Part shown: in pieces, positions 8,100 to 15,403 of the stretch
Layout of the letters: every line of letters starts with the position of its first letter
Numbering within the stretch: the first letter of the stretch is position 1
Origin: Aldehydirespirator sp965204415
Lineage (GTDB): Bacteria; Actinomycetota; Acidimicrobiia; Acidimicrobiales; Aldehydirespiratoraceae
DNA: 64,000 bases
Reading direction: 5' to 3'
Assembly: GCA_965204415.1 (NCBI GenBank)
Contig: CBDBEL010000003.1
Span: 310,001 to 374,000, forward strand
Position numbers and translations under genes: made by a program
Notes under the pieces: model-generated
What the model saw: the letters and a program-made list of their open reading frames with translations, nothing else
Databases searched by the model: none
What the model was told of the DNA's origin: nothing

Positions 8100-9050
8100 G
8101 TGACCGGCACCGGCCGGGCCACGAACGCCGCGCTCGCCGTGATGACGGTGCTGTTCGCAGCCGGATGCGCGGGCGGGTCGGATCTCGATGGTTCGAGCCA
8201 CCACAGCACCAGCGGCTCGCCGTCCGACCGGGCCGCTACCCCCAGCCGTCCCGCAGTTGAGGCCGCATCCGACCGCGACCCGCTCCCCTTCCTGGATCCC
8301 CAGGCAAGCCCTAGCACTGCGCTCGGCCGGCTGCGGGCCCAGCACCTGCCGGTGTGGATTGCGGACTTCGACTGGGCGTTCCCGCCCGAGGTGTGCGACA
8401 CCGCCTGGGAGCTCGACGGCATCGCCCAGCCGGCCGCGCGCGCCGACCTCGCGTTGTTGGACGACTTCGCCACCGCGGCCGCGCTGTCGGTCATGCGCTT
8501 CGAGCAGCAGATGTCCCGGGCGCTGGCGGAACCCGATCCGCTGGCCCAGCTCTGCGTGGCCACCGCCTCGGTCGGGCCGGCCCGCTCGGAGACGCTGCGG
8601 GTGCTCGAGTCCTACCTGGAGACGGGGGTCCGGCGCTCCGAGCCGGCCGCGTACCCGCCGGAGGTGCGGATCGTGGCGGTGGGCCCCGCTTCGGCTTTGG
8701 CCGTGGCGTGCGTGAGGCCCGGCTATCCCGCAGTAGTGGGATCCGGCGGCCGGACGGTGGAGCCCGCCCAGGCTTCGGCCCGTCTCCAGGCCTACCTGCT
8801 GACGGTCTCGCGCGGCCTGGAGGACCAGGTCGCCGACGTCTCCTACCGGGTGTCCAACACGAGCCACAAGCCTGCCGGGGACTGCAACGACCTTGACGGC
8901 TGGGCCCTCGAGTGGAACGGCCGCGTGGAGGCCTGGATCGGCGAGGGCCAGATCTGGGAACCGCTGGAGACCATCCTGACCACCGAGGCGATCTGCGAAC
9001 CCGCGCCGCCCAGCAGCTCGCACGAGTGTCCCGAGGACTGGGGCCCGTGA
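8100..9050 (+). CDS. Secreted lipoprotein of unknown function in Tad cluster
   Basis: This 316-residue protein starts at GTG 8100. A lipoprotein signal with lipobox LFAAGC is followed by a Ser/Asp-rich linker to about residue 60 and a mixed globular domain with several cysteines (VCDT, LCVAT, VACVR, GDCND, ICEP, HECP). I do not recognise the family. It ends in a GTGA overlap with the cysteine-rich gene that follows, so the two products are probably made together and may work together at the cell surface, perhaps with the pilus. Confidence 0.75.
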   Translation: MTGTGRATNAALAVMTVLFAAGCAGGSDLDGSSHHSTSGSPSDRAATPSRPAVEAASDRDPLPFLDPQASPSTALGRLRAQHLPVWIADFDWAFPPEVCDTAWELDGIAQPAARADLALLDDFATAAALSVMRFEQQMSRALAEPDPLAQLCVATASVGPARSETLRVLESYLETGVRRSEPAAYPPEVRIVAVGPASALAVACVRPGYPAVVGSGGRTVEPAQASARLQAYLLTVSRGLEDQVADVSYRVSNTSHKPAGDCNDLDGWALEWNGRVEAWIGEGQIWEPLETILTTEAICEPAPPSSSHECPEDWGP

Positions 9051-11296
9051 CCTCCCGTCACCCGCCGCGGCCCGGGCCACGCCGTCAGTTCAAGTGGCTG
9101 ATCGGCGCACTGTTGGTGCTGATCGGAGTGCTCGCCCCCGTGGAGTCGCCCGACCTGCCGCCACCGCTGGACGACCTCGCGGGTGTGCCGGCTGCGTCGG
9201 CCCAGACGCCGCCGCCGTCCACGACGATTGACGGAAGCCCCGACCCATGCAGGACTGGCTGGGTGCTGCACTCCACCGACCTGTCCCTGTGCGAGCGGCT
9301 CGTCACGGCCTGCGCGGAGAACCCGCTGGATGCCAATACCTACTCCACTCCCTCGCTCGGCACCCACCTCACTCCTTCGGTCGAGTTCCCGGACTTCTGC
9401 GAACTCACCGTCCTGGACGCGACCGATCCGACGATGTACCAGGACTGCACAGCCCTGACCGGCTATGCGGTCAAGTTGACGACAGGCCCAACCGGTCTCG
9501 AGTGTCGATTCGTCGCGCCCATGCGCTGCCCGTCCGACCTGAACCGAACCAGCGTCGACCGCTGCCAGTACCTGGAGCGTCGCAACTGGTCGTGCCCGGC
9601 GGGCGCTCTGCCGCGCAACCAGTTCAACAGCTGCTACCGGCCGCCCACAGCCTACTTGGGGCCGAATCCCGCCTGCCAGAGCGGTGCCCCGGATCTCCTC
9701 ATCTTGTCATGCGAGGAATACGTCGGATTCGACTACGAGAGGGGCACCAGGGCGTGCGGCGGCTTCGCCACCGGGAATGCGAGCACCGCGCTCAAGCCAA
9801 ATCAAGCCAACCAGTACTGGTGCGAGTACGACGCTTCGTTCCTGGACGTCGCGTGCCACGCCGCCGGCGCCACCTGCGCGCCCTCGGACGCTTACTGCGT
9901 CAAGCGGGCGAGCCGTACCGGCGGATGCGACACCGTGGCCAACACACTTCGCTGCCGGGGCCTGCAGGCCGACTTCGCGTTGCGCACAGTGTCGTCCACC
10001 GACGTCTACCGGGCGGGATGCGAACCGTGCGTAGTGCTGCCCTTCGAGAGCGTGCCGTCAGCGTGCCCCGCCGAACTGCGCTGGAGCCCTCGCCGCCCCA
10101 AATTGAACCACCGTCACCGGGGGTATTTCAACGAGGCCCACAGCTACCGGGAGGACTACTTCGACGCGGGGAGAAGCTGCGTTCGCAACGCGCACGTCAA
10201 CAACACTCCCATGACCCAGGCCTGCCTCGACCGACCGAGATGTGCCGACCCGCCACGGGGCAGGATCGTCTGGGAGTCCACCCACCATTCGAAGCTCGCC
10301 ATCGTGAACTCCCTGATCATGCTGAGCATCGTGGACATTCCCAGGCATCAAGGAAACGCGCCGAGATTCGGAGCAACCGGTCTGAATTATGCGCTGTACA
10401 CGGATTGGACTCCCCAGTTCGACTTCCCCGACAGCGGGGACCCATACCTGCGCACATGGCGAAGTGCCGACCCTTCACGGTCGTACGGCACCGTGAGCGA
10501 CCTTGTGCCCGGCGAGTGTGTCCTCAGGGACTGGCCTGACTTCAGGGTCCGGGTCGAGGAACTGTGGCCCGACAACGACTCGCAAGCCATCCTCGACCTC
10601 TTCGGCGCGGGCACCCTCGACTGGTGGACGGCCCTGCCCCAGACGGAGCAGAAGCAGCACACTGAGGCGCGCGGTCTCGACTACGTAGTCGGCATGACAG
10701 CCGCGGATCTGGCGGTTGAACTCGACCGCCGCGCCGGCACTCTCAACGAGGAAGTCCTCTGCCAGTTCGGTCCCGACGTCCACTTCGATGACGAGACGTG
10801 GTGCAGGTGGGCACCGCCAAGGCCCGGCTACTACCGCTTGACTGCAGCCGCCGGCTGGCGTCTGCGTGTCTGGGGGCCACGATCATGGCTCAGCCCCCGC
10901 CTTTTCGGAATTCAAGAGACCTTCGTGCGATCGATCAGCGCGGGCGACGGGAATTGTGCCTATAACGATCTTCACCAGAGAGGCTACGACAGGTTGCGGG
11001 GCTCGGACTACGACTGCGTTATGGATCACCTGGCGCGCATGGGGGCGACCCCTCAAGACATCGGCCTGCGGGACGACCCTGTCAACCGCGTCTTCACCGG
11101 ACTGGTCCCGCTGCCCGCGAACCGGGACGACGAGTGGCTGTACTCCGACGCGGCGGGAGAGAACTACCGGTGCCCGCCGCTGGACCTGCGAGTCGCCTGC
11201 TCCAGCACCGCCGGCGCAGTCAACTACACCGAGACCGAGCCCGTCGGGATCGTGGTCCACGAGATGCGCATCAGCACCGTCGTGCCGTCCCTGTGA
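9047..11296 (+). CDS. Large cysteine-rich secreted protein, unknown function
   Basis: This 749-residue protein starts at the GTG overlapping the upstream stop (GTGA at 9047-9050). A basic N-terminus and a hydrophobic segment at about residues 16-31 form a signal peptide or anchor. I count 32 cysteines spread along the exported part, suggesting extensive disulfide bonding. Low-complexity Pro/Ser/Thr residues follow the signal. No enzyme motif was recognised. The length, export signal and coupling to a lipoprotein in a Tad pilus locus fit a surface adhesin or pilus-tip protein, but that is inference. Confidence 0.8.
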   Translation: MTSRHPPRPGPRRQFKWLIGALLVLIGVLAPVESPDLPPPLDDLAGVPAASAQTPPPSTTIDGSPDPCRTGWVLHSTDLSLCERLVTACAENPLDANTYSTPSLGTHLTPSVEFPDFCELTVLDATDPTMYQDCTALTGYAVKLTTGPTGLECRFVAPMRCPSDLNRTSVDRCQYLERRNWSCPAGALPRNQFNSCYRPPTAYLGPNPACQSGAPDLLILSCEEYVGFDYERGTRACGGFATGNASTALKPNQANQYWCEYDASFLDVACHAAGATCAPSDAYCVKRASRTGGCDTVANTLRCRGLQADFALRTVSSTDVYRAGCEPCVVLPFESVPSACPAELRWSPRRPKLNHRHRGYFNEAHSYREDYFDAGRSCVRNAHVNNTPMTQACLDRPRCADPPRGRIVWESTHHSKLAIVNSLIMLSIVDIPRHQGNAPRFGATGLNYALYTDWTPQFDFPDSGDPYLRTWRSADPSRSYGTVSDLVPGECVLRDWPDFRVRVEELWPDNDSQAILDLFGAGTLDWWTALPQTEQKQHTEARGLDYVVGMTAADLAVELDRRAGTLNEEVLCQFGPDVHFDDETWCRWAPPRPGYYRLTAAAGWRLRVWGPRSWLSPRLFGIQETFVRSISAGDGNCAYNDLHQRGYDRLRGSDYDCVMDHLARMGATPQDIGLRDDPVNRVFTGLVPLPANRDDEWLYSDAAGENYRCPPLDLRVACSSTAGAVNYTETEPVGIVVHEMRISTVVPSL

Positions 11297-11399
11297 TGCG
11301 AGGACCTGCTGTGCGCGCCCCATCAGGGCCCGGGTCCGCGGCCCCGGCGCGGTCTCTGCTGTGGCTACGATCGCGCCGGACTTCGAAGGGGCGAACCAG

Positions 11400-12080
11400 A
11401 TGGCCGGAGTCACCGACCTCGAGCGATACCGCGCCGAACACGACGATCCCTCGTCGGCGCGAAGAATCGAGCTCCTCGACGCCGCCGAGGAGTTGTTCCT
11501 CGAACGCGGCATCTCCGACACCAACATGGGTCACATCGCCGAGCGGGCCGGCGTCACCCGGGTGACGGTCTACCGCTACTTCGCCGACCGGGACCAGGTG
11601 GCCTACGAGATCGCGACGCGGATGATCGACAGGGTGATCACCACAGCCCGGACGGCAGCGACGCAGGCGGCCACGCCGCTGGAAGCGGCCAGGGCCGGAC
11701 TCACTGCGATGATCAACGAGTTCGATCGCACCCGCGACGCGCACCGGTTCCTTGCCATGTTCAACGGTCTTAGGCCGTTCCGCGACCCGGCCACGGAACT
11801 GGACTGGTCCAAAGCCCTCACCGTCGAGGCCCTAGCGCACGAGGACGGCCCACTCGCGACCCCGAGCTACGACGCCACCACGGTGGCGCGGCTTGTTGCT
11901 GTCGGAAACACCGTGATGGGAGTCCTGGCCCGGTACGCGGCCGGCGGCGAGCTGCTGGCCCGCCAGCGCGGCCTGACGCTGGACACACTCCTCGAGCACC
12001 TCCAAGAACTCGTGTCCAGCTACTTCGACACGGTCATCGCGCCCCACGCCACCCCGCCGGAGCCCGTCGACGCTCCCTGA
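11400..12080 (+). CDS. TetR-family transcriptional regulator
   Basis: This 226-residue regulator has an N-terminal helix-turn-helix at about residues 20-65 (RIELLDAAEELFLERG, then GHIAERAGVTRVTVYRYFADR), the standard TetR pattern, followed by a helical ligand-binding domain. The ATG at 11400 is chosen because an AGGGG ribosome site lies about 10 bases upstream; the frame is open further back with no TetR-like sequence. It sits between the cysteine-rich protein gene and a second TetR gene on the same strand. The target is unknown. Confidence 0.88.
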   Translation: MAGVTDLERYRAEHDDPSSARRIELLDAAEELFLERGISDTNMGHIAERAGVTRVTVYRYFADRDQVAYEIATRMIDRVITTARTAATQAATPLEAARAGLTAMINEFDRTRDAHRFLAMFNGLRPFRDPATELDWSKALTVEALAHEDGPLATPSYDATTVARLVAVGNTVMGVLARYAAGGELLARQRGLTLDTLLEHLQELVSSYFDTVIAPHATPPEPVDAP

Positions 12081-12265
12081 CCCACAACCCGACGTCAGTG
12101 AGCGTGGCACCGCAAAGACGGGACCGAGAACCAGTTCGAAGCCCCGGTAGTGGGCGAAGAGGTGGCGACGTTCGGCAAACATGCGAACCTCGCGGCGATG
12201 CGCCCTCGCTCGAGTGCTCGCATCTATTGTGGAGGGCTGTATGGAGATCTTCCAGGGCGGCCGGA

Positions 12266-12901
12266 GTGCCTGAGTTGCAGGAACTCACCGAGTGGAGGGT
12301 CCCGGTCCAGGAGCGGTCCAGGCTCCGGTTCGATCAGATCCTCGACGCGGCCGACGCCGAGCTGGCCGAGGTGGGCTGGCACAGGTTCACCATGGAGTCG
12401 GTGGGTATGCGGGCCAACGGCTCCATCGGCTCGGTCTACCGCTACTTTCCGAACAAGCTGAGCCTGATCGCGGCCTTCGTCGACAGCCGGAACGAGCAAC
12501 TGATCCAGGTGTTCGAAACCCCCGCCGACGTTGAGAAGCCCTTCGAGGACGTCGTTGAAGACATGATCGACGAGTACGCAGCCGCGATGCGCCGAACACC
12601 GGGAATGGTGGCAGTGGGCCGCGCCGCGATGGTGGACGACGAAGCACATCAACTGTTCCGGAGCGCCCTGGACCCGGCGCGACCGTGGATGGCCGGCACA
12701 TTGCGCCACCGACTGCCGACGATCGAGGACGCCCGCTTGGAGGACATCGCGGCCGCTCTCGTCCTCCTCATCGAGTCGTTGCTGCTCTTCTCCAACCAGC
12801 CTGACACCCCGAGTCGGGAGGCCATCCTTCGAGAGATGCCGCTCATCCTGAGGGGATACATGAACGAGCTCATACGGGAGCACGATCCTCGACCCCTCTG
12901 A
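12266..12901 (+). CDS. TetR-family transcriptional regulator
   Basis: This protein of about 211 residues starts at GTG 12266. The DNA-binding domain is visible as RFDQILDAADAELAEVGW followed by SIGSVYRYFPNKLSLIAAF. The frame stays open upstream to 12098, but those residues do not resemble the family; TTG 12227 is an alternative start. The gene lies 255 bases before the fused branched-chain-type ABC transporter genes and is the best local candidate for their regulator; no operator was identified. Confidence 0.83.
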   Translation: MPELQELTEWRVPVQERSRLRFDQILDAADAELAEVGWHRFTMESVGMRANGSIGSVYRYFPNKLSLIAAFVDSRNEQLIQVFETPADVEKPFEDVVEDMIDEYAAAMRRTPGMVAVGRAAMVDDEAHQLFRSALDPARPWMAGTLRHRLPTIEDARLEDIAAALVLLIESLLLFSNQPDTPSREAILREMPLILRGYMNELIREHDPRPL

Positions 12902-13068
12902 CGTGAGCATCTCGACCGGCAACACGGTCGCCGGAACTCAATTTCAAGACCCATCGCTCCGCGGGACATAGCCGACCTTCCCGCCGGGCCGGTCTGCGCG
13001 AGCGCTTCGCAACCTCGTCGCTGGAGTCGAGTCTGCTTGACACGTGGGCCGATTTCGGCTTCACTCCC

Positions 13069-13097
13069 TTGAAAACCTGAGGGTATTCTCATATTTG
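13069..13097 (+). promoter_or_regulatory. Probable promoter of fused ABC transporter operon
   Basis: TTGAAA (13069-13074) and TATTTG (13092-13097) are 17 bases apart in the only AT-rich patch of the 255-base gap, about 60 bases before GTG 13157. A TTGACA at 13037-13042 lacks a good -10 partner. A five-codon reading frame (ATG 13143 to TGA 13160) lies between the promoter and the gene and overlaps its start. Confidence 0.45.
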
Positions 13098-13156
13098 GTC
13101 GGAGGGGAAAGAACTGACCGAGCTCGGACAAGAAGACGATCGATGACTGTTCCGGC

Positions 13157-15403
13157 GTGACCGCCTCGGACGGCGCGTCCGGCTCTTCCGGCGCCAGCGC
13201 TCTCAGCGACCAGATCCTGGCCGCAGAAGCCGAACGTGAAGCCGAGATGGCCTCGGCGGCGCCGATCCTCGACGACGACCGGCTTCCCGGCGTCGGGGCC
13301 GAGGAACTCTCCCTGCGACAGGCGATCAAGATCGGCGGCATGTCCACCATCGTGCTGCTGGGAGCACTCGACGCCACCGATGCGCTCGGCGTAAGCGCCT
13401 TGGGGCTCCTCGGCCCGGACATCCAGGAGTCGCTCGACGTGAGCGATGCCGTACTGGGCACCATCATCGCCGGAGGCAACGTGTTCATCGTGGCCGGCGG
13501 CCTGCTGCTGTCCCGGATCGCCGACAACGGCAGCCGGTGCAGGCTGGTGGCCCTCGCCACCGTCTTCTGGTCGGCCATGACCCTTCTGCTGGGATTCGTC
13601 CCCAGCGCGTTCTGGTTCTTCGTCGTGAACTGCGCCATCGCTCTGGGCCGGTCGCAGACCCACCCCGTGCAGGGCGCCATCATGGCCGACAGCTATCCCA
13701 TCGAGGCCCGAGCCCGGGTGTACGCAGCCAAGGACGTCGCCGGAAGGACAGGCGCGTTCATCGCGCCGCTGGCCGTCGGCGGTCTGGTCTCTGTGATCGG
13801 CGGCGACGATGCCTGGCGCTGGGGGTTCGTCGCCGCGTCGGTCCCCACCCTGATCATCGGCGCGGCGTTCTTCCTCCTCAAGGACCCGCCCCGGGGACAG
13901 TTCGAGCAGCGCGCCACCATCGGTGAAGCGCTGACCGACCTGAAGCCGGGGCCCATCGCGCTGGGCGCCGCCTTCCAGCGGCTCTTCAAGGTGCAGACCA
14001 TCAAATGGGTGCTCATGGCCGCAGTGGCCCTGGGCCTCGGCCTGATCTCCGACGGGCTCTTCCTGAACCTCTACCTGGACGACCGGTTCGATCTCGGCCC
14101 GTTCGAGCGGGCCGTGTACGGCAGCGCCCCGGGCGTGATCGCCCTGTTCATGATCCCGCTGGTGGCCAAGAGGTACGACGCCCTCTACCGCCGCACCCCG
14201 CCGAGGGCCCTGGCCCTGCTGGGGGTGCTGTTCTTCCCGATGGCGCTGTTCACCGTGCTCCAGCTGCTGATGCCGACACCGGTGACCTTCGGGGCGATGG
14301 GCGGGCTCAAGGCGCTGTTCGCCGCCCCGGCCCTCTCGCTGCTCTCCCCCACCCTGGCCACCATCAACCCCTACCGCATGCGGGCGCTGGGCACGGCCAT
14401 CGGCACATCTCTCGTGTTCGGCGTGGGCGGGCTCGGCGGGGCCATCCTGATGGGCCTCATCTCCGACGCCACCTCGCCCCGCACCGCGCTGCTGGCCGTC
14501 GTGCCCGGAGCCATGGTCGCGGGCGGCCTGTTCGTCATCAACGGGTCCCGCCACATCCGGTCCGACCTAACCAAGGTCGTCGAGGAGATCGAGGAGGAGA
14601 AAGCCGAGAGAGACCGGATGCGGGCCGATCCCACCGACATCCCGGTGCTCCAGCTCCACAACATCGACTTCTCCTACGGTCCGGTGCAGGTGCTCTTCGG
14701 AGTGGAGTTCGAGGTGGCCCGGGGCGAGGCCCTGGCCCTTCTCGGCACCAACGGTGCGGGCAAGTCGACCGCGTTGCGGGTGGCCGCCGGCCTGGCTGTC
14801 CCATCCCGGGGCGTGGTGCGGCTCAACGGCCGGAACATGACCCTGGCGTCGGCTGAGCAACGGGTGAGAGAGGGCATCTTCATGCTGCCCGGCGGCCACG
14901 GGGTGTTCCCCCACCTGTCGGTGCAGGAGAACCTCGAGATCTCGGCGGCCATCGTCCGCAGCGACGCCGACGACAGACCCGACGTCGCGGCGCGGCTGGA
15001 CAAGGCGTTCGAGCTGTTCCCGGCACTCGGCCAGCGACACAAGGCGCCGGCCCAACACCTCAGCGGCGGGCAGAAGCAGATGCTGGCGCTGGCCCGGGTG
15101 ATCATCCACGACCCGGAGGTGCTCATCATCGACGAACTGTCCCTGGGGCTCGCCCCCGTGGTCGTGCAGGACCTGTTGGCGGTGGTCGGCCGCCTCCGCG
15201 AGATCGGCCAGACGATGGTCATCGTGGAGCAGTCCCTCAACATCGCCCTGTCGATGGCCGATCGGGCGGTCTTCATGGAGAAGGGCCATGTGCAATACAC
15301 GGGACCGGCTCGGCAGCTCCTAGAGCGCGACGACCTGGCCCGAGCGGTGTTCTTGGGCCGGGACAGGCGCGGCGGCCCGCAGACCGCTCCGGGTGCGAGC
15401 TGA
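13157..15403 (+). CDS. MFS transporter fused to LivF-type ABC ATPase
   Basis: This is a 748-residue fusion. Residues about 55-440 form an MFS-like domain with many membrane segments (including QTHPVQGAIMADSYPIEAR and a conserved-looking RWGFVAASVPTL). A charged linker (EEIEEEKAERDRMR) follows, then an ABC ATPase of the LivF branch from about 490: Walker A GTNGAGKST near 529-537, signature LSGGQKQ near 634 and Walker B VLIIDELSLGLAP near 654. LivF ATPases normally stand alone and drive import through LivH/LivM. The neighbours supply LivH-LivM-LivG and the receptor, so this protein is probably the second ATPase of that importer. Why an MFS domain is attached is not known. Confidence 0.9.
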   Translation: MTASDGASGSSGASALSDQILAAEAEREAEMASAAPILDDDRLPGVGAEELSLRQAIKIGGMSTIVLLGALDATDALGVSALGLLGPDIQESLDVSDAVLGTIIAGGNVFIVAGGLLLSRIADNGSRCRLVALATVFWSAMTLLLGFVPSAFWFFVVNCAIALGRSQTHPVQGAIMADSYPIEARARVYAAKDVAGRTGAFIAPLAVGGLVSVIGGDDAWRWGFVAASVPTLIIGAAFFLLKDPPRGQFEQRATIGEALTDLKPGPIALGAAFQRLFKVQTIKWVLMAAVALGLGLISDGLFLNLYLDDRFDLGPFERAVYGSAPGVIALFMIPLVAKRYDALYRRTPPRALALLGVLFFPMALFTVLQLLMPTPVTFGAMGGLKALFAAPALSLLSPTLATINPYRMRALGTAIGTSLVFGVGGLGGAILMGLISDATSPRTALLAVVPGAMVAGGLFVINGSRHIRSDLTKVVEEIEEEKAERDRMRADPTDIPVLQLHNIDFSYGPVQVLFGVEFEVARGEALALLGTNGAGKSTALRVAAGLAVPSRGVVRLNGRNMTLASAEQRVREGIFMLPGGHGVFPHLSVQENLEISAAIVRSDADDRPDVAARLDKAFELFPALGQRHKAPAQHLSGGQKQMLALARVIIHDPEVLIIDELSLGLAPVVVQDLLAVVGRLREIGQTMVIVEQSLNIALSMADRAVFMEKGHVQYTGPARQLLERDDLARAVFLGRDRRGGPQTAPGAS

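Noticed and set aside
12098..12265. Upstream extension of the second TetR gene from GTG 12098
   Set aside because: The extra 56 residues do not resemble TetR proteins and start before a normal helix-turn-helix; GTG 12266 gives the usual family length.
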